Below, in pieces: positions 54,117 through 62,417 of a stretch of 64,000 bases of DNA. Source of the DNA: Bdellovibrionales bacterium (GTDB taxonomy: Bacteria > Bdellovibrionota > UBA1018 > CAIMNF01); NCBI GenBank assembly GCA_018266375.1, contig JAFEAO010000001.1, positions 194,800 through 258,799 on the forward strand. The letters run 5' to 3'. A program made the translations under genes and the position numbers. Below the pieces are notes generated by a model. That model saw nothing but the letters and a program-made list of their open reading frames with translations. It searched no databases and was not told where the DNA came from. Within the stretch, counting starts at the first letter, position 1, and every line of letters begins with the position of its first letter.

Positions 54117-56098
54117 TGCAGGTACTCCGTCGTACGGTTGTTCTCACTCGCCACGGGTTGCGGGCTCAAGTTTTGAGGAGTGAGGTTCGGTTTCATATGA
54201 TCTATATAAGTGTACCCCTGAAGGACGTTTTCGTAAAAATTTTGTAACTCAACGCCTTCGCGTGGTTTCACCACGCCTTCACGCACCTTCTTATCGATCA
54301 ATTGTTTAATCTCTTTCTCAAGGTGAGCCGGAGAATATTGAATCCATGAAAGAACGCTCGCGATGTTGTTACCGCGGATCACTTCCTCAATATAATAGCC
54401 GCCTGGCTCCGTCTCATCGAGGAACGCGTGGACTTCGTTCACTTTGCCAAAGAGGTTGTGAAGATCGCCCATAATGTCCTGATATGCCCCAGTCAAGAAG
54501 AAGGCCATGTAGTACGGCTCGCCGTCCTTGAGTGGATGGACCCTGAGAGTATCTTTTACGTCGCGAAGATCGACGAACTTGCTGACCTTACCGTCCGAAT
54601 CGCAAGTGATGTCAACAAGAGTTGCGTTACGAGTCGGTTCCTCATCCAAACGATGGATCGGCACAACAGGGAACAGCTGCCCAATTGCCCAGTGATCCGG
54701 CATCGATTGGAAAATGGAGAAGTTAGCGAGGTACTGATCCGACAAGCTCTTAGTGAGCTTCTCGACTTCTTCTGGGACGTAACGCATGTCCGGAATCGCG
54801 CTATGCACTTTGCGACAGACTTTCCAGAACAAGTGCTCAACGATCGCACGCTCTTGAAGATTGAGCTGTCCATGCTTGAAGAGGCCCATCGCCTCTTCTT
54901 TACGGTTGATGGCTTCGTTGAGATATTCGAGCATGTTCTTGAACGTCATGTTTTTGAGAAGCCCGCGCATCTCTTTAATCACGACTGGTTCGTCTTCCGC
55001 TTCCGGAAGATCGAGCGGTGTGGTGCCGACTTCGATCGAGCCGAAAATATTTACGATGAGCACCGAGTGGTGAGCGGCGATCGCGCGACCGCTCTCCGAT
55101 ACGATGTTCGGTACCGGCACTTCTTCGTTCGCGCAAATCTCTTGAATCGAGTAAACGACGTCCGCGCAATATTCTTGCAACGAGTAGTTCATCGAACTTT
55201 CAAAGTCCGTGTGTGAGCCGTCGTAGTCGACGCCCAAGCCGCCACCCACGTCCAGAAACTCGAGTTTGAAACCCATTTTATAAAGCTCGGCGTAAAAGCG
55301 ACTCGCTTCTTTAACCGCATCTTTGATGGTGCGGATGTTAGTGACCTGCGAACCCACGTGGAAGTGGAGCAACTTCACGCTCTCTGCGAAGCCTTGTTCT
55401 TTAAGATAGTTCACGGTGTAGAGAATTTCAGGAGTGGTGAGACCGAATTTCGCGAGCTCGCCACCCGATGACTCCCACTTGCCGCTACCCTTTGAATTCA
55501 ATTTACAACGAACGCCGACTTGCGGAATCACACCCACTTCTTTCGCGACTTGTACGATTTGGTGAACTTCGCTGAGTTTCTCGATGACGACGATCACGCG
55601 CTTGCCGAGCTTGATGCCCATCATCGCGAGTTTCATAACGGAGTAATCTTTGTAACCGTTGACGATGATAAGCGCGTTTGGTTGAAGCTCTTGCGACAAC
55701 ACCGCGGTCAATTCCGCTTTTGAACCGGCTTCGAGGCCGTAATCGTAATCACGTCCAGCGTCGACGACTTCCTCGACGACTTCGCGCATTTGATTAACTT
55801 TGATTGGATAAACGCCTTGATAGCGTCCCGGATAATTTGCCTCGGCGATCGCTTTGCGCATCGATTCGTTAAGCTGAATCACGCGATGACGAATGATGTC
55901 CTGAAAACGTACTAAGAGCGGCATCTCTAAACCTTGAGCGCCGGCTTCTTGAATCACCTTCATCAAATCAATACCTGGGCCTTGCCCTTGCCGCGGGTGG
56001 ACAGTAAGGTTCCCGCCTGGGTTAATATTAAAGTATTGATCACCCCAATGTTCGATTTGATATAACTTTAAAGAGTCGGATACGCCCCATGGTTTCAT
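54113..56098 (-). CDS. speA: Biosynthetic arginine decarboxylase
   Basis: A 661-aa PLP enzyme that makes agmatine from arginine for polyamine synthesis. The family N-terminus is SDSLKLYQIEHWGDQYFNIN, and the PLP lysine lies in GVYPIKVNQ (about residue 99). Other blocks are YGLEAGSKAEL, LLHFHVGSQVTNIRTIK, LDVGGGLGVDYDGS and the C-terminal GAYQDIMGDLHNLFG. The ATG at 56098 follows AGAAGGGG and was preferred over one nine codons upstream. First gene of the operon with hpd, pepP and dusB. Confidence 0.96.
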   Translation of the reverse strand: MKPWGVSDSLKLYQIEHWGDQYFNINPGGNLTVHPRQGQGPGIDLMKVIQEAGAQGLEMPLLVRFQDIIRHRVIQLNESMRKAIAEANYPGRYQGVYPIKVNQMREVVEEVVDAGRDYDYGLEAGSKAELTAVLSQELQPNALIIVNGYKDYSVMKLAMMGIKLGKRVIVVIEKLSEVHQIVQVAKEVGVIPQVGVRCKLNSKGSGKWESSGGELAKFGLTTPEILYTVNYLKEQGFAESVKLLHFHVGSQVTNIRTIKDAVKEASRFYAELYKMGFKLEFLDVGGGLGVDYDGSHTDFESSMNYSLQEYCADVVYSIQEICANEEVPVPNIVSESGRAIAAHHSVLIVNIFGSIEVGTTPLDLPEAEDEPVVIKEMRGLLKNMTFKNMLEYLNEAINRKEEAMGLFKHGQLNLQERAIVEHLFWKVCRKVHSAIPDMRYVPEEVEKLTKSLSDQYLANFSIFQSMPDHWAIGQLFPVVPIHRLDEEPTRNATLVDITCDSDGKVSKFVDLRDVKDTLRVHPLKDGEPYYMAFFLTGAYQDIMGDLHNLFGKVNEVHAFLDETEPGGYYIEEVIRGNNIASVLSWIQYSPAHLEKEIKQLIDKKVREGVVKPREGVELQNFYENVLQGYTYIDHMKPNLTPQNLSPQPVASENNRTTEYLQ

Positions 56099-56181
56099 GC
56101 CCCTTCTACTAACATCAAAAGCCAATTAAAACCATTTTAAAGACCAACGGTTTGAGTCTAACTCAACGAAACTAATAGCGA

Positions 56182-56221
56182 AATAATTGACTAGACAAGT
56201 CAATTATTAAGATCTTATAAT
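56182..56221 (+). promoter_or_regulatory. Palindrome-overlapped promoter of the HD-GYP-like operon
   Basis: A perfect 11-bp inverted repeat AATAATTGACT / AGTCAATTATT with a 5-base spacer (56182-56208) covers a -35-like TAGACA (56192-56197). Eighteen bases on is a consensus TATAAT (56216-56221). Transcription would start at or within a base or so of the ATG at 56229, giving a leaderless mRNA. The palindrome is well placed for a repressor or activator. Confidence 0.55.
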
Positions 56222-56228
56222 AATTGGT

Positions 56229-57581
56229 ATGACGCAGCTGCTCTTTATTAACCTCAATCAAAGCTTTTTATCTCGCATCAAAAGTGAGTCACAACAGAGC
56301 GCTTTGGTGACGGCATCAATGCTTCAAGCATTACGCTGGATTACAAATCCAGAGATGAATATTTCAGGAATTTACTTAAATCCGAACGACACGACCTATA
56401 GTGCCCTTCGATTTTTGGAGATCTCCCTTTTACAACGCCCGGCCACCCCGATCTACCTCATTGATGATGATGGAGAACTCAGTGGCGACAAGCGCACCGT
56501 ATTATTTGAGTCAAATCACATCCGCGGAACCTTCCGTGAGACCGAACCTTATGAGTTTTACGTGAACGCTTTGAACTTGGATTTGAATCCAAAGTTAGAT
56601 GCAATTCACAAACGTGTGCCGATGAAAAGCGAACACGTAGGCTACCTCGCGGTTCCGATGATCGATTTCGCGCACTCCAGAACTTACGTATTTGACGTGT
56701 TCGTTGAAGATGAAAGCAAGAAATTGCGTCTCTTCGCTACCGCGGGCTCTCCCGTGGAACACGAATATCTCTCGCACGTCAGCGATAAAACCTCGTGGCT
56801 GTATGTTGCCGAAAGTAACGTGCAAGAAATCCGCGAGTCGATCCGCAGTACTCAGAGCGGCTTCATCACGATGGACGATTTCCCGGTTTCCTGGAAAACC
56901 GCGGAAGTTCTCTTCAACGCGAAAGTTTTGCTCAACGAAATGAAGAAATCAGGTTTGAACGATACGCTCGTGGAACAAACCCATTTCGTGTTGAGCGACG
57001 TGTTCTACATGATGTCGCATTTGTCTCAAGGCTCGCAACTCGCGAAATTCGTCGATCAAGCCAAGAATTGTGATCGCACCCTTGCGTGCGCGACGATGGC
57101 GATCTTGATGTGCAAGAGCCTCAAGTTCGAAAAGAACTCGATCGTCGAAATCTTGGGCTTGGCGAGCTTCTTCCAAGACCTCGCGCTTTATCAAACGCCT
57201 TACGGAAACCTCGCCGAAGTGCGTTCCAAAGACCTCAATCCGGACGCGAAGGCTTACTACGTTCAACACCCGACTTTGAGCGCCGATTTAGTGGCACAAA
57301 CAACCAGCATTCCTGATGTGACGCTCCAAGTGATGCGTCAACATCATGAACGCAAGGACCGTACCGGCTATCCGAACCGTATCGGCGGGATGCAATTGCA
57401 CCCGATGGCCGAGGTGTTAAGCCTCATCAATGCGTATTTTGATTATGATGGTCAGACCGACCGCCTTGAACAAGAAGTCTATACGCACTATTCCGACCGG
57501 ATTGTTGTCGCGTTTAAGAGTCTCTTGAGTGTAATTACGCACAAGAAGGAAGACCACCACAGCAATAAACTTGCAGCATAA
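56229..57581 (+). CDS. Degenerate HD-GYP protein with pseudo-receiver (paralog A)
   Basis: 450 aa. The first ~120 residues look like a receiver fold without the phospho-acceptor (LLFINLNQSFLSRIK; ALRWITNPEMNISGIYLNPND; ALRFLEISLLQRPATPIYLIDDD). The C-terminal third follows HD-GYP order: a helix CDRTLACATMAILMCKSLKF, then LGLASFFQDLALYQTP where active enzymes have HDIGK (His is Gln316, Asp317 kept, Gly-Lys lost). VQHPTLSADLV, H372-H373-E374, TGYP at 379-382, and LINAYFDYD, where the usual Asp ligand is Asn, complete it. Loss of several metal ligands argues against phosphodiesterase activity; c-di-GMP binding or scaffolding is possible. It is 29 bases upstream of its paralog. Confidence 0.75.
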   Translation: MTQLLFINLNQSFLSRIKSESQQSALVTASMLQALRWITNPEMNISGIYLNPNDTTYSALRFLEISLLQRPATPIYLIDDDGELSGDKRTVLFESNHIRGTFRETEPYEFYVNALNLDLNPKLDAIHKRVPMKSEHVGYLAVPMIDFAHSRTYVFDVFVEDESKKLRLFATAGSPVEHEYLSHVSDKTSWLYVAESNVQEIRESIRSTQSGFITMDDFPVSWKTAEVLFNAKVLLNEMKKSGLNDTLVEQTHFVLSDVFYMMSHLSQGSQLAKFVDQAKNCDRTLACATMAILMCKSLKFEKNSIVEILGLASFFQDLALYQTPYGNLAEVRSKDLNPDAKAYYVQHPTLSADLVAQTTSIPDVTLQVMRQHHERKDRTGYPNRIGGMQLHPMAEVLSLINAYFDYDGQTDRLEQEVYTHYSDRIVVAFKSLLSVITHKKEDHHSNKLAA

Positions 57582-57610
57582 CCCGATAATTTCATGGTAG
57601 TCTTTTCAAG

Positions 57611-58984
57611 ATGAATCGACCTCTCTTCGTGCATTCCAATTCGGGCATTTTGGATCGTATTGTTAAAGAATCGAATTCCGCCGCCATGGTCACGACATCA
57701 ATGGTGCAGGCCCTTCAATGGATCACCAATCCGGAACTGAAGCTCTCCGCCGTTTACGTCAGCCCCGACGACACGACTTTCTCCGCTTTCCGTTTTCTGG
57801 AAATCACGCTTACTCACCGCCCGGCACTTCCAATCTTCCTCTTCGAACCGAAAATCGCTTCCGGTTCCGACGGCGCTCATCGGATCATGAAGAACACCCA
57901 CATTAAAGGAATCTACTCGGGAGTCGAAACCTATCAAGCACTGATCGGACCGCTCAAGGAACAGATAAAGGACACGGTCGAAACCCGTACGAAGATTCCA
58001 GATACCGCTCAAAAGTCGGGTTACATCGCACTCCCGATTTCGGATTTTTTTACCGGCACGATCTATCCGTACAACGTGTTCACGCTGGACGAAAACAAAA
58101 ACATGGCGCTCTTTGCTCAAAAGGATGCGGTCATCGACCCCACCTATCTCGCTCAAGCGACCCAGAAGGTGCAATTCTTTTACGTCAAAGAAGAGGATAT
58201 CTCGAAAAACAAAGCATCGATCCGCGAAGCTCACGCAAAACTGATCGACGACGAAGATTATCCGAAGGAATGGAAAACTGCCGAGATGATGGTGAGCGCG
58301 CGCAACGTGCTCAACGAAATGAAAATGGCGGGGATCAACGAATCCTTGATCGAGTATACCCAAGCGATGCTCGGCGACCTTTTCAAACTGATCAATAAAA
58401 TCGATACCGACGAAGGCGCCCTCTTCAGTATGATCGACCGCGCGAAGAAGTGCGACCGTTCGGTATTCTGCGCTTCTTACTCGATGCTGTTATGTAAACA
58501 ACTCAAATTCGAAAAGACCGCAACATTGGAAATTTTAGGGCTGGCGAGCATTCTCCAAGACTTAGCCCTGTACCGCACGCCTCAAGGTGATTTGTCCGAG
58601 AAAATGCCGAGCCAGTTGAACCAAGAGCAGATGAACGTGTACTTGCAGCACCCGACTTTGAGCGCGGATCTCGTCGCATCTCATACCGATGTGCCGCAGG
58701 TCACGCTTCAGGTCGTGCGCCAACATCATGAGCGTAAGGACCGTACAGGGTTCCCGAACCGCGTTGGCGGTAATCAACTCCATCCGATGGCCGAGATCCT
58801 AAGCCTCATCAACTCGTACTACGATGTTTCAAAGCAAATCGAAGACGACGCAGCCGCGATTCAAGAGCTCGCGAAGTCGGTGTTCCCGCATTATTCCGAA
58901 AATATCGTCGTCGCGTTCAAGCAAGTCTTGGGGAATATCCTCAAAGATAAAATCCACGCCGCTCACGCCGAACAAACAAAATGA
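57611..58984 (+). CDS. Degenerate HD-GYP protein with pseudo-receiver (paralog B)
   Basis: 457 aa, collinear with the preceding gene: the same pseudo-receiver (PLFVHSNSGILDRIV; ALQWITNPELKLSAVYVSPDD; AFRFLEITLTHRPALPIFLF) and the same altered HD-GYP segment at identical residue numbers. Gln316-Asp317 lie in LGLASILQDLALYRTP, H372-H373-E374 follow, then TGFPNRVGG with GFP instead of GYP and LINSYYD with Asn for Asp. Conservation of the losses in both copies suggests a selected, non-catalytic role rather than decay. Its TGA overlaps the ATG of the cyclic-nucleotide-binding gene. Confidence 0.75.
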   Translation: MNRPLFVHSNSGILDRIVKESNSAAMVTTSMVQALQWITNPELKLSAVYVSPDDTTFSAFRFLEITLTHRPALPIFLFEPKIASGSDGAHRIMKNTHIKGIYSGVETYQALIGPLKEQIKDTVETRTKIPDTAQKSGYIALPISDFFTGTIYPYNVFTLDENKNMALFAQKDAVIDPTYLAQATQKVQFFYVKEEDISKNKASIREAHAKLIDDEDYPKEWKTAEMMVSARNVLNEMKMAGINESLIEYTQAMLGDLFKLINKIDTDEGALFSMIDRAKKCDRSVFCASYSMLLCKQLKFEKTATLEILGLASILQDLALYRTPQGDLSEKMPSQLNQEQMNVYLQHPTLSADLVASHTDVPQVTLQVVRQHHERKDRTGFPNRVGGNQLHPMAEILSLINSYYDVSKQIEDDAAAIQELAKSVFPHYSENIVVAFKQVLGNILKDKIHAAHAEQTK

Positions 58985-59685
58985 GCCAAACCGCTCCTTC
59001 CACTAAAACATTTCTCATCCAAGTCAAAGATTCAAGCGTCCGAGGCGAACTCGAACAGCTGATCATGACTTCGATCTCCGAAGTCGAAGTCTTGGACAAA
59101 ATGCCTACTCCTGCGCCGCGGGTAATTGTGACCGACGACACGAAGATCGAGCCGGTCATGAACGACGCGAGCTTCGGGCATACGGCGCTTGTCGTACTCT
59201 CAAAAATCCCGGGCGAAGATCAGTTCCTCGACGATTTCGTCACGAACAAACTCCAAGTCCTGAACTCGCTCAAGGATGAAGACGCTGCGTCCGAAGTTTT
59301 TAATAAAGCCCTCAAGTTCAGTTTCGAATTCGGCCGCGCTGAGTTTAAGATCCGAAATCTCGTTTTCGACGAAGTCCTTTTCAATCGCGGAGACCACGCC
59401 GGCCATGTTTACCTTTTAAGAAAAGGTAAACTTCGCGCATTTTTGCCCGACAATCCGGTCAAAACGCTCGGCTTAATTCAACCCGGTGATTTCGTCGGCG
59501 AGATGGCTTACTTTAATCTTGAACCGCGAATCGCGTCCGTAGCCGCAGTCGAGCCCTCTGAATTGATCGAAATCCCGATCCACAACTTCGAAGCCGTGCT
59601 CATGCAAAAGCCGCTCTGGTGCAAAAAACTGCTCCAGACGATGAGCCAGCGGCTCAAGTCGCAGGTTAAAACAGATACAAAATAG
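58981..59685 (+). CDS. Cyclic-nucleotide-binding domain protein without DNA-binding domain
   Basis: 234 aa. The C-terminal half is a CRP-type cNMP-binding fold: FDEVLFNRGDHAGHVYLLRKGKLRAF, then the phosphate-binding cassette PGDFVGEMAYFNLEPRIASVAAVEPSELIEI with G-E-M-A and Arg retained. There is no helix-turn-helix after it; the chain ends with a helix LQTMSQRLKSQVK. The N-terminal ~100 residues (TFLIQVKDSSVRGELEQLI, PRVIVTDDTKIEPVM, TALVVLSK) resemble another receiver-like domain. ATGA overlap with paralog B implies coupled translation, so this is probably a ligand-sensing subunit of the same complex. Confidence 0.75.
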   Translation: MSQTAPSTKTFLIQVKDSSVRGELEQLIMTSISEVEVLDKMPTPAPRVIVTDDTKIEPVMNDASFGHTALVVLSKIPGEDQFLDDFVTNKLQVLNSLKDEDAASEVFNKALKFSFEFGRAEFKIRNLVFDEVLFNRGDHAGHVYLLRKGKLRAFLPDNPVKTLGLIQPGDFVGEMAYFNLEPRIASVAAVEPSELIEIPIHNFEAVLMQKPLWCKKLLQTMSQRLKSQVKTDTK

Positions 59686-59782
59686 TTTCGCGTAAGCGCT
59701 CGTTGTCGGTTCCGAGTGGAATCGGTTTCAATGTGCCCATTGCACCCTGAGACTTCATTGTTGAATTTTGACAGGAAATAAA

Positions 59783-60217
59783 GCCCGCATCAGACTGTAA
59801 GCCGGGTTCTGTCTTCACACCGACCGTAGTCGATATGGAGGCAATCATTCCTCTAGGCGCCGGATTGCTCCGGTCACTCAACAGCAACACTACCCGAAGG
59901 TATGGCGATCAAAACGCTCGCGCGCCGGCGAACCGGCGCTTCCTTCCTATTTGGTCTTGCTCCCAGTAGGGTTTTCCGTGCCTCACCCATTGCGGAGTGA
60001 GCGGTGAGCTCTTACCTCGCCTTTTCACCCTTACCTGCCCCGCGCCCTATAGGTAGGCGGAGCAAGCGGTATATTCTCTGTGGCACTTTCCGTGGCCTGG
60101 ACATTATATCCAAACCCCCGGCCGTTAGCCGGTACTGTGTTTTGCGGAGCCCGGACTTTCCTCCCGTTCTCCTTAGCCCGAAGGCCGAAGAACCAGCGAT
60201 TGCCCGTCTGATGCGGT
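59783..60217 (-). ncRNA. rnpB: RNase P RNA
   Basis: Catalytic RNA that matures tRNA 5' ends. On the minus strand the conserved 5' core GAGGAAAGTCCGGGCTCC (complement of 60147-60164), the AAGGGTGAAAAGGCGAGGTAAG region, the ACGGAAAACCCTACT segment and the 3' core AGAACCCGGCTTACAG (complement of 59794-59809) are all in the right order. The ends form a perfect P1 helix: CCGCATCAGA at the 5' end (60216-60207) with TCTGATGCGG at the 3' end (59794-59785). Length of about 435 bases is larger than average for type A. Short ORFs across it are spurious. Confidence 0.95.
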
Positions 60218-60223
60218 TTCAAA

Positions 60224-60252
60224 ATTATAGCAACCGGGGTGTCAGCTGTCTA
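60224..60252 (-). promoter_or_regulatory. rnpB promoter
   Basis: Read on the minus strand: TAGACA, 17-base spacer, TATAAT. The expected start point, about seven bases beyond the -10, falls on the predicted first base of the RNase P RNA. Confidence 0.8.
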
Positions 60253-60359
60253 TTTGATTTACAGGCGCGAAGACCGACCTACGGCCCCGGCGAAAATATA
60301 ATGGAGAACGAGCTCTTGGCACCACCCTTGCTCTAAGGGCACCCGAATAGAGTACAGAT

Positions 60360-61550
60360 ATGAAACTTCAAAGTTACTCAATGATTTTCGTTTTGGCCCT
60401 TGTCGGTTGCGGTAAGAAAACAGCGGATCAAGCCGCTCAAAGCAACGGCCACTGGGAAGTCACCGGCCCGCTGAGCGGTGTCGTCGACGAACTCTCACGC
60501 GAAAAACGCGCCGGTAAGTGCGACTCCGCAGAGTTAGACATGAAGATGGAAATCGTCACCGCTGTCGATAAAAAACTCGAAGAGCTCAGCAAGAATCCGG
60601 AATCCAACAAATGGGACGAAAGCCAAAAAGCAATTAAATTCCACGGCGGCGCCCTCCTCAGTATGGAGATGGAAAAGCTCAAAAAATCCGGTTACCAGAC
60701 GTACGACAACAGCTGGAAAGAGCTTTATACTTACTTTAAGAAAAACGCGGCCAATCCGCCGAAGGAGTACTGGGCCATCGTAAATAACTACGCCCGATCT
60801 CTCGTGAGCGACGATGCAAAACGGATCGGCGGCGTCAACATGGGTATCGATGAAAATACCGCGCCTGTGATTATCGACATTCTTACCGACACCCAGAAGT
60901 GCGCAAAAGACCTTTCATGTGTGAGCCCAAACTACTCGAAAGCCGAACTCGATGCGATCGCGAAGGTTCCTTATTACACTTCTTACTTAGCCGACATCCA
61001 CAACTCGGCTCAAATCGGCGAAAGACGCGATCTCATCACTGGCTTCGTCGATCGCCTGCAATACGATCAAGATCGTTACGGATTCGGTCTCAATGACTCG
61101 ATCAAGACTCGCAAAAATAACGACAAAATTGAGATCGAGCTTCCTTTGATCGTAAAAGGTTTTTCCACCGAAGATCGCAAGACATTAACCGATCTCATCG
61201 CGCGTTGGACCGACAAGAATCACTCGACTTTGTTCCGCTTTGTCGACGGACAAGATTCAACTGCAGCAAAATTTTACACTTTGTTTTTCGACAATATCCC
61301 GGGCAAACGTGACTTCACGAACACCGAAAATCGCGAAATCCACATGATCCAATACGGCGATACTCGCGCCTTTGCCCACGAGATCGGCCACTCGATGGGC
61401 TTTCCGGACCACTACTATGAGATGTGGAGTCCCGAACAGTGCACGTACACTTATCGCCATAATGGCGACGACATCATGAGCGATCACGCCACGGGTTACG
61501 TCACTGACGACGAGTGGAAGCTCCTCGATAAAAGCTATCCCGTAAAATAA
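60360..61550 (+). CDS. Lipoprotein zinc metallopeptidase (HExxHxxGxxD)
   Basis: 396 aa. Lipoprotein signal with lipobox LVGC (Cys17). The zinc site is His340-Glu341-x-x-His344-x-x-Gly347-x-x-Asp350 (HEIGHSMGFPD), the pattern of metzincin-like peptidases such as snapalysins that use Asp as third ligand. GDDIMSDH downstream may be the Met-turn. The ~300-residue region before it is helical and charged (REKRAGKCDSAELDMKMEIV...) and may be a propeptide or binding domain. It overlaps the convergent ferredoxin-like gene by 16 bases. Substrate unknown. Confidence 0.75.
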   Translation: MKLQSYSMIFVLALVGCGKKTADQAAQSNGHWEVTGPLSGVVDELSREKRAGKCDSAELDMKMEIVTAVDKKLEELSKNPESNKWDESQKAIKFHGGALLSMEMEKLKKSGYQTYDNSWKELYTYFKKNAANPPKEYWAIVNNYARSLVSDDAKRIGGVNMGIDENTAPVIIDILTDTQKCAKDLSCVSPNYSKAELDAIAKVPYYTSYLADIHNSAQIGERRDLITGFVDRLQYDQDRYGFGLNDSIKTRKNNDKIEIELPLIVKGFSTEDRKTLTDLIARWTDKNHSTLFRFVDGQDSTAAKFYTLFFDNIPGKRDFTNTENREIHMIQYGDTRAFAHEIGHSMGFPDHYYEMWSPEQCTYTYRHNGDDIMSDHATGYVTDDEWKLLDKSYPVK

Positions 61551-61867
61551 ACCGTGAGGCTTAATCCATCTTCGGCCGGAAAACACTGGCAGGCCAGGCG
61601 CCAACCGTCGGCGATCAACGCATCGCTCAGATACCGGTGTTCGAGCTCGGTCGGTGGATTATAGTGGATTCGTTCGGGTTCACTAATTTGAATCCGGTCT
61701 TTCCCACATCTTCCTTGTCCTCCACATTCGCTCCCAATAAACAAATCGATGAGCTGGGCATGTCCCAGGATATTTAGCCCCTGAAGGCAATACCCGGCAT
61801 CGAAGCTCTGGCTTTGTGAAATCTTAACTGCGGGATCCTTCGAGATTCTGATAAAATTGACCGACAT
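61535..61867 (-). CDS. 2Fe-2S ferredoxin-like protein with Asp in a ligand position
   Basis: A 110-aa protein with the plan of plant- or adrenodoxin-type ferredoxins: the cluster loop GSECGGQGRCGKDRIQI and the last ligand in GWRLACQCF. Cys48, Cys54 and Cys93 occupy ligand positions one, two and four. Position three, normally the second Cys of C-G-x-C, is Asp57. An extra Cys95 lies two residues after the fourth ligand. The protein could carry an Asp-ligated or Cys95-substituted cluster, or none. A redox partner is not evident among the neighbours. Confidence 0.65.
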   Translation of the reverse strand: MSVNFIRISKDPAVKISQSQSFDAGYCLQGLNILGHAQLIDLFIGSECGGQGRCGKDRIQISEPERIHYNPPTELEHRYLSDALIADGWRLACQCFPAEDGLSLTVYFTG

Positions 61868-61893
61868 CTGTTTCTATTATAAAGGAGAGAGTC

Positions 61894-62388
61894 ATGAGCC
61901 ACATTAAGTTTCTTTTTGTTTTAGCGATTAGCCTTTTCACCCTCACCGCAAACGCAGGTAACCTGCCAAGCGGCAATTACTCAGGGTTCGTTTCGAACAA
62001 CGGGTTCGATGAATGGTGCCGTTTGAATCGCGCCAATATAAACTTCAACACTTCAGCGGACGGTAACGCGACCGTTATGTGGGAGGAAGACGGTTTCGCA
62101 CCACGCGGCGGTTTTTGCCAACGCTACTTCGATGCGACTTTCACTAAAACCGGTGACAACACCTGGGACGTGAACTTCGTTTCAAACTTCAACCTGAGTT
62201 TCGGCCGCGCGACCCTTCGTGACGGCATCCTTGAAATCACCGCAAGTTACACTGGCATGAACACCGGCTATCAAGATTTGAACGTGCGTCTGACCGTGAA
62301 AGACGACGGCAGCTCGATCAACTACAACCGCCGCATCGGCCGTTGGGGCGGATCAACGCTATTCGCCACCGGCACTTTGTATAAATAA
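61894..62388 (+). CDS. Small secreted beta-rich protein of unknown function
   Basis: 164 aa with signal peptide MSHIKFLFVLAISLFTLTANA and a GGAGAGAG ribosome site. The mature domain of ~143 residues is all beta-like (SGNYSGFVSNNGF, NINFNTSADGNATVMW, ATFTKTGDNTWDVNFVSNFNLSF), with two Cys (DEWCRLN, GGFCQRYF) that may form one disulfide. It resembles small lipocalin-like or sandwich domains only in general character. It is divergent from the ferredoxin-like gene by 26 bases. Confidence 0.6.
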   Translation: MSHIKFLFVLAISLFTLTANAGNLPSGNYSGFVSNNGFDEWCRLNRANINFNTSADGNATVMWEEDGFAPRGGFCQRYFDATFTKTGDNTWDVNFVSNFNLSFGRATLRDGILEITASYTGMNTGYQDLNVRLTVKDDGSSINYNRRIGRWGGSTLFATGTLYK

Positions 62389-62417
62389 ATTACACTGCAA
62401 TTTACTCGCGTAGCGAT

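Noticed and set aside
56229..58984. Active HD-GYP c-di-GMP phosphodiesterases
   Set aside because: HHE and GYP remain, but the HD His, the Gly-Lys after it and the late Asp are replaced in both copies, so catalytic activity was not assigned.
60004..60336. ORFs across 59666-60336
   Set aside because: They lie in the RNase P RNA gene, whose conserved core and P1 helix are clear.
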